A DNA stretch of 29,524 nucleotides from a virus: IMG/VR virus record IMGVR_UViG_3300025712_000024, positions 1-29,524 of that record. The stretch is one strand, 5' to 3'. Below, piece by piece: positions 14,599-22,027 of this stretch (the first letter of the stretch is position 1; each line of letters opens with the position of its first letter). Made by a program: the position numbers and the translations under genes. The notes under the pieces are model-generated. The model was not told the origin of the DNA. It saw only the letters and a list, made by a program, of their open reading frames with translations, and ran no database searches.

Positions 14599-14891
14599 TG
14601 GACACTTTAGAAATACTAAAAGCAAAGATAAACCTACAAACAACTATTATTAAGTTCACAAGTAGTATAGAGGAGTTACAAGCAAAGCATCCAGAACGTA
14701 AAGACTTAATTGATTCTATGCTTGATTCACTTGAAGACATCAGCTATTTTCAATCCGTGTTTATGCAGTTTGAAGACCAATATCTTTTAGAATGTAAAAG
14801 TAATTTACGTTTGCAAATGGTTATAAGTGAACAAAAACACGAATTAGAAAAGCTTAACATTTTAGTAGAAAACTTAAAAGAGGGTATATGA
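14598..14891 (+). CDS. Small coiled-coil protein of the replication cluster
   Basis: This 97-residue protein is mostly helical, with probable coiled-coil stretches at residues about 1-35 and 65-95 (ISEQKHELEKLNILVENLK). Its ATG shares one base with the ATPase stop and its end overlaps the C5 methyltransferase start (ATGA), so it is made from the same mRNA. I recognise no family. It may be a partner of the ATPase or an accessory of recombination, but nothing in the sequence proves this. Confidence 0.65.
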   Translation: MDTLEILKAKINLQTTIIKFTSSIEELQAKHPERKDLIDSMLDSLEDISYFQSVFMQFEDQYLLECKSNLRLQMVISEQKHELEKLNILVENLKEGI

Positions 14892-16000
14892 TAAAGGTAG
14901 GAAGTGATTTTAGTGGAGTAGGTGCATTTAATCAAGCGTTAATAAGATTAGGCATAGAATACGATGAGGTTTTTGCTTGTGATATGGACAAGTATGCAAG
15001 AGAAACATTTATACATAATTACGGAGAACCAAAGTATTATCCAAAAGATGTATATGAAAGAGAAATACCAAAGGAAAGTTTAGATATTTATATGACTTCT
15101 CCTCCTTGTCAAGCTTTTAGTTTAGCTGGAAAAAGATTAGGCAAAGACGATAAAAGAGGGGTGTTGTTTTTTAATAGTCACGAGTTCATAAAAACGAACA
15201 AACCAAAATACTTTATATTTGAAAATGTCAAGGGTTTATTATCAGACGATAATGGCAATACTTTTAAAGAGTGGATAAATATGTTAGGTGGAAAAAGTGT
15301 AAATGGTTTGCCTGTATTGTTTCCTTATAAAAATTCAGTTCCATATCACATTTACTACAAAGTAATGAACGCAAAAAAACACGGAGTTCCACAAAATAGA
15401 GAAAGAGTTTTTATAATTGGTGTTCGTGATGATCAAGATAATACGTTTAGATGGGCAAAAGAAGAGCATTTAACTAAACGACTAAAAGACGTACTTGAAA
15501 ACGAAGTAGATGAAAAGTATTTTTTAAGTCACACAATTATAAACGGTTTTTTGAAACACAAAGAAAGACACGAAGAAAAACAAACAGGATTTAAATGGCA
15601 ACCAAAAAACGAAAATGATACGGCTAACACGTTAAGGGCAAATGCAGCTTTGTGTCCTACTGATAATACAATACAAATAAAATCAGCAACTAAAAAAGGT
15701 TATGAAAAAGCTAATGAAGGCGATAGTATAAACTTTAGTGTTCCTAATTCAGAAACACGGAGAGGAAGAGTTGGTAAAGGTGTAGCACAAACTTTAGACA
15801 CGCAATGCAATCAAGCAACTTTAGAAAATCAAAACATAAGAAGATTAACACCAAGAGAATGTTTTAGACTTATGGATTTTCCAGATACTTTTACTTGGAT
15901 TTGTTCAGATAGTCAAGCATACAAACAAGCTGGAAATAGTATTGTAGTACGTTGTTTAGAATTAATAATAAAAGAATTTAATTTAAATGCCACGTTGTAA
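14888..16000 (+). CDS. DNA (cytosine-5) methyltransferase
   Basis: This 370-residue protein has all main C5-methyltransferase motifs in canonical order: SDFSGVGAF (motif I, residues 6-14), SPPCQAFS with catalytic Cys74 (IV), FENVKGLL (VI), GVPQNRERVFIIG (VIII), RRLTPRECFRLMDFP (IX) and QAGNSIVV (X). The target-recognition part lies about residues 210-310. No restriction enzyme is next to it, so it is likely a solitary phage enzyme that protects the genome against host restriction. Its target site cannot be read from the sequence. Confidence 0.95.
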   Translation: MIKVGSDFSGVGAFNQALIRLGIEYDEVFACDMDKYARETFIHNYGEPKYYPKDVYEREIPKESLDIYMTSPPCQAFSLAGKRLGKDDKRGVLFFNSHEFIKTNKPKYFIFENVKGLLSDDNGNTFKEWINMLGGKSVNGLPVLFPYKNSVPYHIYYKVMNAKKHGVPQNRERVFIIGVRDDQDNTFRWAKEEHLTKRLKDVLENEVDEKYFLSHTIINGFLKHKERHEEKQTGFKWQPKNENDTANTLRANAALCPTDNTIQIKSATKKGYEKANEGDSINFSVPNSETRRGRVGKGVAQTLDTQCNQATLENQNIRRLTPRECFRLMDFPDTFTWICSDSQAYKQAGNSIVVRCLELIIKEFNLNATL

Positions 16001-16508
16001 AAACTGCAAAGAAAAGTTTGAAGTAAAACACTTCAATCAGAAGTACTGCTTTAAAAGTGATTGTGTCAAGGTATGGGTAGAAACCGCAAAAGTAAAGAAC
16101 TGGAAGAAAGAAAAGAAGCGACTAAAAGACGAATTAGAAACGGTGCAAAGCTTAACTAAAAAAGCACAGGTATACTTTAATGCATACATTCGTGAACGTG
16201 ATAAGCATAAACCTTGTGTAAGTTGCGAAAAGCTATTAGGAAGTAAATTCGATGCTGGTCACTACTTTAGTACAAGCCACAAGAACGTAACTTTCGATGA
16301 AAATAATGTTCACGGTCAATGCGTAGCCTGTAACCAACACAAACACGGAAACCTACTAAACTACCAAATAGGTATAGAAAAACGAATAGGTGGCGAAGAA
16401 CTAATAAAATTACACGAAGAAGCACACAAGATAAGAAAGTATACAAGAGAAGAATTGAAAGCGATTATTGAAATGTATAAACAAAAAAAGAAAGAATTAA
16501 ATAAATAA
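15987..16508 (+). CDS. ninG: NinG/Rap-type recombination nuclease
   Basis: This 173-residue protein matches the lambda NinG (Rap) family. It has an N-terminal zinc-ribbon-like head (C4-x2-C7, C21, C26), a long charged helix (about 35-65), and a C77-x2-C80 / C112-x2-C115 core with DAGHYFSTSHKN between, resembling an HNH-like zinc fold. In lambda, Rap cuts branched DNA (D-loops and Holliday junctions) during recombination. Here it stands with ERF and an exonuclease. Its start overlaps the C5-methyltransferase by 14 bases. Confidence 0.9.
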   Translation: MPRCKNCKEKFEVKHFNQKYCFKSDCVKVWVETAKVKNWKKEKKRLKDELETVQSLTKKAQVYFNAYIRERDKHKPCVSCEKLLGSKFDAGHYFSTSHKNVTFDENNVHGQCVACNQHKHGNLLNYQIGIEKRIGGEELIKLHEEAHKIRKYTREELKAIIEMYKQKKKELNK

Positions 16509-16512
16509 TACT

Positions 16513-16520
16513 TATATTTG
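16513..16520 (+). promoter_or_regulatory. Host-type promoter -7 box before the ERF gene
   Basis: TATATTTG lies five bases after the NinG stop and fits TAnnTTTG; the following T (16521) extends the match to the boxes at 10218 and 13027. A -33 TTG is not visible. Expected transcription start is near 16525, so the ERF gene must start at ATG 16545 and not at the upstream TTG at 16518. Confidence 0.55.
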
Positions 16521-16544
16521 TATAAACAAAAAATAAATAATGTT

Positions 16545-17078
16545 ATGAAAGACACAGTAATTGGAAGACTGGCCAAAATCCAGCAAGAATTAAAAGCACC
16601 AAAGAATCAATTTAACAAGTTTGGAAACTACAAGTACAGGAGTTGTGAAGATATACTTGAAGCCGTTAAGCCACTATTAAACGGATTGGCACTAAATCTA
16701 ACTGACGAAGTAAAAGAAGCAGCAGGCTATATGTATGTAGAATCAACTGCTATGATTACAGATGGAACAAAGATGCAGGCAGTAAAAGCACAAGCAGGAA
16801 TTGATCCAAATAGAAAAGGAATGGATATCGCACAAGCATTTGGAAGCAGTTCAAGTTATGCAAGAAAGTACGCACTTAACGGATTGTTTTTAATAGACGA
16901 TACGAAAGACGCAGACACAACAAATACGCATAATAAAAACGAAGTAAAGAAAGAGAAGCTAACTAAAAAACGATTTGAAGACGCATTGAAAGCTTTACAA
17001 GATGGCAAAATAAACAAAGCCAAGTTAGAAGAGTTTGATTTATCGCCTTTACAAGTTAAAGCACTTGAGTTATGTTGA
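16545..17078 (+). CDS. ERF-family single-strand annealing protein
   Basis: This 177-residue protein of the ERF (essential recombination function) family anneals complementary single strands in phage recombination. The core features are FNKFGNYKYRSCEDILEAVKP (residues about 23-43), a VESTAMITDG strand, and the strongly conserved block AFGSSSSYARKYALNGLF followed by LIDDTKDAD (near 100-130). A Lys-rich tail follows. It partners with the exonuclease encoded directly downstream (7-base overlap), the usual pair for double-strand break repair. ATG 16545 is chosen because the promoter box at 16513 overlaps any earlier start. Confidence 0.93.
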   Translation: MKDTVIGRLAKIQQELKAPKNQFNKFGNYKYRSCEDILEAVKPLLNGLALNLTDEVKEAAGYMYVESTAMITDGTKMQAVKAQAGIDPNRKGMDIAQAFGSSSSYARKYALNGLFLIDDTKDADTTNTHNKNEVKKEKLTKKRFEDALKALQDGKINKAKLEEFDLSPLQVKALELC

Positions 17079-17755
17079 AGATTAGATGTTCAGCACTTGG
17101 CAAAATAATGACCAATAGCAGAAGCAAGTCCGAAGTATTGAGTAAGACTTGCAAGACCTACTTACAGGAGTTGGCAATAGAAGAAATGTACGGAATCAAG
17201 AAAGAATTTTCAAGCCGTTACACAGACAAAGGCAACCTTGTAGAAGATGAAAGTATTTCATTAGCACAAGAAGTATTAGATTTTGGATTGATGTATAAAA
17301 ACGAAGAACATTTTAACAATGGTTTTTTAACAGGCACTCCAGACGTAAACACGGATAGTATACTTTTAGATGTAAAAAGTAGTTATGATGCAACAACGTT
17401 TCCATTCTTTGCTGAAGATATACCAAACAAAGATTACTATTATCAGCTTCAAGGCTATATGGCTTTATGTAACAAACGTAAAAGTGTTCTTGCATATTGT
17501 TTAGTAAACACACCAGATGAAATCGTTGAAGACGAAGTAAGGCGTGAACATTGGAAGAATCATTTAATAGATGAATCAGAAGAACTGCGATCAGATGTAG
17601 AAGCCAAACACAATTTTGATCATATACCAACAGAAAAACGAATCAAAACGTTTGAAGTAAGATATGATAAAGACGTTGTTAAAGCTATCTACGACAGGAT
17701 AAAAGAATGTAGAGAATATTACAAAACTTTAATAGATGAAAACACGAAAGACTGA
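17072..17755 (+). CDS. PD-(D/E)XK exonuclease of the recombination pair (YqaJ/Cas4-like)
   Basis: This 227-residue protein starts with the RCSALGKIMTNS block typical of phage recombination exonucleases. Catalytic residues fit the PD-(D/E)XK order: Glu58 in KGNLVEDE, Asp91 in GTPDV, and Asp100-Val-Lys102 in LLDVKSS, followed by YYYQLQGYMALC. It would resect 5' ends to give the single strands annealed by ERF. No Cys cluster of the Cas4 iron-sulphur type is seen. It overlaps ERF upstream and the tiny ribbon-helix-helix gene downstream. Confidence 0.85.
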   Translation: MLKIRCSALGKIMTNSRSKSEVLSKTCKTYLQELAIEEMYGIKKEFSSRYTDKGNLVEDESISLAQEVLDFGLMYKNEEHFNNGFLTGTPDVNTDSILLDVKSSYDATTFPFFAEDIPNKDYYYQLQGYMALCNKRKSVLAYCLVNTPDEIVEDEVRREHWKNHLIDESEELRSDVEAKHNFDHIPTEKRIKTFEVRYDKDVVKAIYDRIKECREYYKTLIDENTKD

Positions 17756-17864
17756 CATAGTTACAATAAGAGTAACAGAAGAAGAGAAGAAGCTTTTAAA
17801 AGAAAAAGCAAGGCGTAAACGAAAGACGTTAAGCGCATATATAATAAGTAAAACAATAGATTAA
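17736..17864 (+). CDS. Tiny ribbon-helix-helix DNA-binding protein
   Basis: This 42-residue basic protein has a strand VTIRVT (residues 9-14), a first helix EEEKKLLKEKARRK (15-28), a turn (RKTL) and a second helix SAYIISKTI (33-41). This is the pattern of Arc/MetJ/CopG-type dimers that bind DNA by the paired strand. The gene overlaps the exonuclease by 20 bases and ends three bases before the next ATG. It is a candidate repressor of early genes, for instance at the direct repeats near 10183-10213, but that link is not shown. Confidence 0.7.
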   Translation: MKTRKTDIVTIRVTEEEKKLLKEKARRKRKTLSAYIISKTID

Positions 17865-17867
17865 GTT

Positions 17868-18125
17868 ATGGAACAAAAGAACAACACAGGTGCAATCTTT
17901 AAAAACGATTACAAAAAAACGGAAACACAACCAGATTACAAAGGTAAGGCCGTTATTGATGGTGTAGAAAAAGAAGTGGCACTATGGCTAAACGAAAGTA
18001 AAAGTGGAGTAAAGTATTTTAGTGCAAAGTTTAGTAAGCCGTACCAAGCAGAAGTTGAAGCTGGTGGCAACGAAGACGCGAAGCACGATGCACAACGATC
18101 AGATTTAGACGATCTGCCTTTTTAG
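17868..18125 (+). CDS. DUF736-like protein with an SSB-like acidic tip
   Basis: This 85-residue protein begins with NNTGAIFKNDYKK (residues 5-17), then PDYKGKAVIDG and KEVALWLNESKSGVKYFSAKFS, which resembles the DUF736 pattern and could form a small beta fold. The last residues, DLDDLPF, resemble the conserved C-terminal tip of bacterial SSB proteins (acidic residues followed by P-F). SSB tips bind partner enzymes at single-stranded DNA. Location at the end of the recombination operon fits an SSB-type role, but classic OB-fold residues were not identified. Confidence 0.65.
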   Translation: MEQKNNTGAIFKNDYKKTETQPDYKGKAVIDGVEKEVALWLNESKSGVKYFSAKFSKPYQAEVEAGGNEDAKHDAQRSDLDDLPF

Positions 18126-18144
18126 ATTATAAACTATAAAACGG

Positions 18145-18175
18145 AAGAAGCACTTTGAAAGAGGTGCTTTTTTTT
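18145..18175 (+). terminator. Rho-independent terminator ending the early module
   Basis: AAGCAC (18148-18153) pairs with GTGCTT (18164-18169) around a 10-base loop. The stem can be lengthened by A/G-T pairs into the T-run, which spans 18168-18175. It follows the DUF736-like gene by about 20 bases and separates the early module from the sigma-factor transcript. Confidence 0.85.
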
Positions 18176-18228
18176 ATTCACAACGTTTCGTTAAAAACTT
18201 CGTCTATACACTATTAGAAAATAATCGT

Positions 18229-18236
18229 TACATTTG
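18229..18236 (+). promoter_or_regulatory. Host-type promoter -7 box before the sigma-like gene
   Basis: TACATTTG fits TAnnTTTG and is followed by T like the other three boxes. The expected transcription start (near 18241) leaves a leader of only about ten bases before ATG 18252. No -33 TTG is clear. The position after the 18145 terminator makes an independent promoter necessary for the sigma-like gene. Confidence 0.65.
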
Positions 18237-18251
18237 TTTAATATCTAATCA

Positions 18252-18785
18252 ATGAACTGGTTAAAAGAAGTTGCTAAATTTCACGCTGACTATTTAAGAA
18301 TCGTACAAAGCTACGGAGAAGACTTCTACGCAGAAGATATAGTTCAAGAAATGTACATAAGATTACACAAGTATGCAGACAGGGAAAAGGTTATACAAAA
18401 AAACGGAACACTTAACCGTGCATACATACACTTTACTTTAAGAAACATATTTAAAGATTTGACAAAGGAACGAAACAAGCACCAGATGGTTAATATAGAA
18501 GAACGTAAAGATATTGGCGTAACTTATGATTATATTTCAAAAGAAGAAGCCTTTAGTGGTTTAATTAAACGAGTAAAAGAAGAAGCAGAAACGTGGCATT
18601 GGTACGATGAGATGTTATTTAAACACTATTTTGATAGTGGTATGTCAATGCGTGAACTTGCTGATGAAACACGAATAAGTACAAGTAGTATATTTCAAAC
18701 AATAAAATACTGCAAAGGAAAACTAAAAGAAAATCTGAATGAAGATTACGAAGACTATAAAAACGAAGATTACGAATTAATTTGA
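18252..18785 (+). CDS. Sigma-70-like factor (phage-encoded)
   Basis: This 177-residue protein has a region-2-like helix with AEDIVQEMYIRLHKY (residues 27-41) and a region-4-like helix-turn-helix from Met131 (MSMRELADETRISTSSIFQTI) ending in KYCKGKLKENL. Length and layout match small sigma factors with only regions 2 and 4. It would bind host core RNA polymerase and redirect it, most probably to virion genes, since it is the first gene of that module and has its own host-type promoter. An acidic, repetitive tail ends the protein (NEDYEDYKNEDY). A DNA-binding regulator without sigma activity is possible. Confidence 0.75.
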   Translation: MNWLKEVAKFHADYLRIVQSYGEDFYAEDIVQEMYIRLHKYADREKVIQKNGTLNRAYIHFTLRNIFKDLTKERNKHQMVNIEERKDIGVTYDYISKEEAFSGLIKRVKEEAETWHWYDEMLFKHYFDSGMSMRELADETRISTSSIFQTIKYCKGKLKENLNEDYEDYKNEDYELI

Positions 18786-18787
18786 TT

Positions 18788-19213
18788 ATGGAAAAAAACG
18801 AAGAATATTATTTAGGATTAGATAAACGATCTAAAGAATACAAAGACTGGAAGAAGCAGCAACCTGTTGAGGGTTTAGGCGACGTTATCGAAAAGGTAAC
18901 AGAAGCGACAGGAATAAAGAAAGCTATTAAATGGTTGGCAGGAGATGACTGTGGATGTGAAGAACGTAAAGAAAAATTAAACGCATTATTTCCAAGAAGA
19001 TTTAAAGCCGAGTGCCTACAAAAAGACGAATACGAATATTTAAAAGAATGGTTTTCAAAAGATAGCAATAGAATGAAGCCAAGTGAACAACGTGATTTAT
19101 TAGTAATTTACAATAGAGTATTCAGAACTAAACAACAATATACAACGTGTGCAAGTTGTTTAAGAGATATAAACAACAGAATTAAAAAAGTATACGAAAC
19201 TTACGAAGATTAA
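18788..19213 (+). CDS. Conserved-looking Cys-pair protein upstream of terminase
   Basis: This 141-residue protein has an amphipathic segment GLGDVIEKVTEATGIKKAIKWL (as short pieces, residues 29-50), then DDCGCEERKEKLN (Cys55, Cys57) and, near the end, TTCASCLRDI (Cys121, Cys124). The C-x-C and C-x2-C pairs could hold one metal ion. I associate proteins of this pattern with the terminase neighbourhood of Bacteroidota phages, but no function is known to me. ATG 18788 is chosen; the in-frame TTG at 18782 overlaps the previous stop. Packaging accessory is the likeliest role by position. Confidence 0.65.
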   Translation: MEKNEEYYLGLDKRSKEYKDWKKQQPVEGLGDVIEKVTEATGIKKAIKWLAGDDCGCEERKEKLNALFPRRFKAECLQKDEYEYLKEWFSKDSNRMKPSEQRDLLVIYNRVFRTKQQYTTCASCLRDINNRIKKVYETYED

Positions 19214-19217
19214 TAAG

Positions 19218-19649
19218 ATGGCAAAAAAAGGAAGACCTAAATCACTAAAAGACGCACAAGAATTAGAAGACATTTTTGACGCATACAAAACCTACACAAA
19301 AACGAATCCAAGATTTAAATATCACCTAAACCAAAGAACAGGAGATATGGTAGGAGAACCATTAGAAGTTCCACTAACAATAGAGGGCTTTGAACTATAC
19401 TGTCACAAGAAATTTAACTTCACGGCAAAGCATTATTTAGAGAATACAGAAAAGAGATACGAAGATTTCTGTACTATCTCTACACGTATACGCAAAGAAA
19501 TACGCGACGATCAAATCAAAGGTGGTATGGTAGGCCAATACAATCCAAGCATTACTGCACGATTAAATAGCCTAAAAGAACAGATAGAACAAACGAATAT
19601 AGAGCAACCACTTTTTCCAGATGTTTCAAAGAACAACGGCAATAAATAA
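19218..19649 (+). CDS. Terminase small subunit (P22 gp3-like DNA-packaging protein)
   Basis: This 143-residue protein has a basic head MAKKGRPKSLKDA, then TIEGFELYCHKKF and YEDFCTISTRIRKEIRDDQI. The block GGMVGQYNPSITARLNSLK is highly typical of gp3-like small terminases. This family binds the packaging start and hands DNA to the large subunit in headful packaging. The end of the gene overlaps the large subunit by 29 bases, confirming the pair. Confidence 0.88.
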   Translation: MAKKGRPKSLKDAQELEDIFDAYKTYTKTNPRFKYHLNQRTGDMVGEPLEVPLTIEGFELYCHKKFNFTAKHYLENTEKRYEDFCTISTRIRKEIRDDQIKGGMVGQYNPSITARLNSLKEQIEQTNIEQPLFPDVSKNNGNK

Positions 19650-20781
19650 AATACTTGCGTTAAAAAAACGGATTAAGATAGTTCAAGGTGGAACATCAGC
19701 AGGAAAGACATACGGCATACTTCCTATCTTAATAGACCGTGCAGCCAAAACACCTAACACAGAAATAAGCGTTGTATCTGAATCTATTCCACACTTGAGA
19801 AGAGGTGCTTTAAGAGATTTTGTAAAGATTATGAAATCTATCAACAGGTTTGTAGATGACAGATTTAACAAGTCACTACTAAAATACGAATTTGCAAACG
19901 GCAGTTTTATAGAATTTTTTAGTGCAGACGATTCAAGTAAACTTCGTGGTGGTAGACGTACAATACTTTACATAAACGAGTGCAATAGTGTAAGCTTTGA
20001 ATCTTACAACGAACTTTCAATACGTACAAAAAACGAAGTATTTCTTGATTACAATCCAACTGCTGAATTTTGGGTACAAACAGAAATAGAAGACCAAGAA
20101 GATGCAGAAAAGATAATACTTACTTACAAAGACAACGAAGCACTTGATAACGGAATCATAAGCCAGATAGAAAAGAACATAAAGAAAGCAGCTACAAGCA
20201 ACTATTGGAAGAACTGGGTACGTGTTTATGTAGATGGCGAGATGGGGCAATTAGAGGGCGTTGTATTTAGTAATTGGAAACAGATTGATACAATACCAGA
20301 CGAAGCAAGATTGATAGGCATAGGAATTGACTTTGGATATACAAACGACCCTACAAGTATTATTGAAGTGTACAAACATAACGAAACACGAATACTAAAC
20401 GAAGTAACCTATCAAACAGGATTATTAAATAGCGACATAGCAAAAATACTTCCAAGCAACGTGCCGTGTTATGCAGATTCAGCAGAGCCAAAAAGTATAG
20501 CAGATATACAACGGTATGGCATAACAATAAAAGGAGTAACAAAGGGCAGGGACTCTATAAACTACGGTATTGATGTTATGCAACGTGAAAACTATTTAGT
20601 TACTTCTAATAGCACCAGCCTAATTAAAGAATTAAGGAGTTATTGCTGGGACACAGACAAGACAGGAAAACGTTTAAACAAACCTGTAGATAATTTCAAT
20701 CACGCAATAGATGCAGTACGTTATCACGAGATGGAAACGTTAGGAATGAATAAGAATTACGGAAGTTATAATATTCTGTAA
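19621..20781 (+). CDS. terL: Terminase large subunit (packaging ATPase-nuclease)
   Basis: This 386-residue protein has an ATPase part with Walker A GGTSAGKT (residues 23-30) and Walker B TILYINE (Glu120 catalytic), and a nuclease part of the RNase H type with DFGYTNDPT (Asp237), DSAEP (Asp286) and NHAIDAVRY (Asp364). It pumps DNA into the procapsid and makes the cuts. It is rather short for the family, but all motifs are present. No endonuclease-disabling substitution is visible. The start overlaps the small subunit. Confidence 0.95.
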   Translation: MFQRTTAINKILALKKRIKIVQGGTSAGKTYGILPILIDRAAKTPNTEISVVSESIPHLRRGALRDFVKIMKSINRFVDDRFNKSLLKYEFANGSFIEFFSADDSSKLRGGRRTILYINECNSVSFESYNELSIRTKNEVFLDYNPTAEFWVQTEIEDQEDAEKIILTYKDNEALDNGIISQIEKNIKKAATSNYWKNWVRVYVDGEMGQLEGVVFSNWKQIDTIPDEARLIGIGIDFGYTNDPTSIIEVYKHNETRILNEVTYQTGLLNSDIAKILPSNVPCYADSAEPKSIADIQRYGITIKGVTKGRDSINYGIDVMQRENYLVTSNSTSLIKELRSYCWDTDKTGKRLNKPVDNFNHAIDAVRYHEMETLGMNKNYGSYNIL

Positions 20782-20800
20782 AGTACAAAAACACGAAAAA

Positions 20801-20812
20801 AAAGTTATTATA
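20801..20812 (+). promoter_or_regulatory. Start-proximal motif AAAGTTATTATA before the tail chaperone
   Basis: This is an exact copy of the shared motif, two bases before the ATG at 20815, preceded by AAAACACGAA, part of a second recurring element. The 33-base spacer after the large terminase holds no host-type -7 box and no terminator. Confidence 0.45.
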
Positions 20813-20814
20813 TT

Positions 20815-21555
20815 ATGAAGTTAGATATACTGCTGCCAAATTCACTATCTGAAATACCACTATCAAGGTATCAAGAGTTTGTAGCTATGAAAGAAAAGAG
20901 TAACGACGAAGAACTGATTGCAAATAAAATGATACAGATATTTTGTGGCTTACAATTAGGAGAAGTTGCAAAGATTAAACTAAAAGATTTAAACGGATTA
21001 ATCAAGCACTTTACAGAAGTGTTTAGTGAAAAGCCACAACTAATACGAAACTTTAAAATAAAAAACATAGAATTTGGATTTATTCCTAATCTGGAAAACA
21101 TCAGCTTCGGAGAATATGTTGATTTAGAACATCACTTAAAAGATTGGAGTACATATCACAAGGCAATGGCAGTAATGTTTAGGCCGATAAAAGAAAAGCA
21201 CAAAGACAAGTATTCTATAATAGAATACGAGCCAAACGAAGATATGCAGGACTTGATGAAGTTTGCGCCTTTAGATGTTGCAATAAGTGCAAGTGTTTTT
21301 TTTTGGAGTTTAGGAAGCGAATTGTTACAAGCTACTCTAACTTATTTGAAGAACGAACTGATGAAGACGAAGGATTTAACGAATTTTCAGAAAGAGTTCA
21401 GTTTGGCAAACAATGGGGTTGGTATTCAAGTATATATGGACTCTCTGGCAACGACCTTACAAAATTTGACACAGTTACAAAATACGGACTTACTAAATGT
21501 CTCACATATTTATCTTTCGTCAAACAAAAAAACGAAATTGAAAGCCGTGAACTAA
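20815..21555 (+). CDS. Tail assembly chaperone, zero-frame product (gpG-like)
   Basis: This 246-residue protein is the frame-0 product. Residues 1-163, up to VFF, are shared with the frameshift product; the remaining 83 residues overlap the -1 frame. The N-terminal part (LSEIPLSRYQEF, then KMIQIFCGL and ISFGEYVDLEHHL) is helical and fits the tail chaperone family of Bacteroidota phages. It precedes tail completion, distal-tail and tape measure genes, as expected. Chaperones of this type bind the tape measure before tube assembly. Its long stop-free second half in an AT-rich genome suggests that both overlapping frames are used. Confidence 0.8.
   Translation: MKLDILLPNSLSEIPLSRYQEFVAMKEKSNDEELIANKMIQIFCGLQLGEVAKIKLKDLNGLIKHFTEVFSEKPQLIRNFKIKNIEFGFIPNLENISFGEYVDLEHHLKDWSTYHKAMAVMFRPIKEKHKDKYSIIEYEPNEDMQDLMKFAPLDVAISASVFFWSLGSELLQATLTYLKNELMKTKDLTNFQKEFSLANNGVGIQVYMDSLATTLQNLTQLQNTDLLNVSHIYLSSNKKTKLKAVN
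21297..21303 (+). promoter_or_regulatory. -1 frameshift site (T TTT TTT) in the tail chaperone gene
   Basis: A run of nine T (21296-21304) places T TTT TTT in the zero frame (codons TTT 21298-21300 and TTT 21301-21303 preceded by T). This is the classic slippery heptamer. Slipping by one base continues with TTG at 21303-21305 and then an open frame to 21572. The result is a 252-residue fused product. Transcriptional slippage on the T-run would give the same result. No clear downstream stem or pseudoknot was found by eye. Confidence 0.85.
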
Positions 21556-21572
21556 AACGACAAATGAAATAA
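21303..21572 (+). CDS. Tail assembly chaperone, -1 frame extension (gpGT-like T part)
   Basis: These 89 codons have no usual start and begin exactly at the slippage point. The product contains FGKQWGWYSSIYGLSGNDLTK and CLTYLSFVKQKNEIES. The W-G-W-Y ... D-L-x-K ... CLTYLSF pattern is typical of the downstream half of tail chaperones in this phage group. It is joined to the first 163 residues of the frame starting at 20815, giving a 252-residue protein, with the stop two bases before the next ATG. In lambda the T part links the chaperone to tube subunits. Confidence 0.8.
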   Translation: MEFRKRIVTSYSNLFEERTDEDEGFNEFSERVQFGKQWGWYSSIYGLSGNDLTKFDTVTKYGLTKCLTYLSFVKQKNEIESRELKRQMK

Positions 21573-21574
21573 TT

Positions 21575-22027
21575 ATGAACTACTTCGATATAATAGACAA
21601 ACTAAAAACACACTTCGATAACGATGAACTAATAAAAACCGTTACACAAGGCGATATCTTTGACGTTGATTTAAATAAGCAAACAATATTTCCTTTAGTG
21701 CATTTGATCGTAAATCAAGCCACGTTTGAAGAAAACGTCATAAGATACAATATAAGTATTTTGGCTATGGATATCACAGACATATCAAAAGACGAAACAA
21801 CAAATAAATTTGATGGCAACGATAACGAACTATATGTATTAAATACTATGATGGCAGTATTGAATAGAGTTTATGAGTTGTTAAGAAGAGGCACACTTTA
21901 CACGGATGCCTTTCAAGTGGATGGCAATCCAACGGCAGAATTTTTTACAGAAAGGTTTGAAAATAAACTTGCAGGCGCAACATTAACCTGTGATATTTTA
22001 ATCGGCAATTCAATGACTATTTGTTAA
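21575..22027 (+). CDS. Probable tail terminator or completion protein
   Basis: This 150-residue protein starts two bases after the frameshift product ends. Pieces such as FPLVHLIVNQATFEENVIRYNISILAMD (split strands, residues about 40-68) and a later AGATLTCDILIG form alternating strands and helices like the gpU-type tail terminators. Its neighbour is an HK97 gp10-like protein, and such pairs are common at the head-tail joint. No enzyme motif is present. The call is by fold impression and context. Confidence 0.55.
   Translation: MNYFDIIDKLKTHFDNDELIKTVTQGDIFDVDLNKQTIFPLVHLIVNQATFEENVIRYNISILAMDITDISKDETTNKFDGNDNELYVLNTMMAVLNRVYELLRRGTLYTDAFQVDGNPTAEFFTERFENKLAGATLTCDILIGNSMTIC

Noticed and set aside
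16518-16544. Upstream TTG start for the ERF gene
   Set aside because: It lies within the TATATTTG promoter box, so it would not be on the transcript; ATG 16545 follows and matches the family start.
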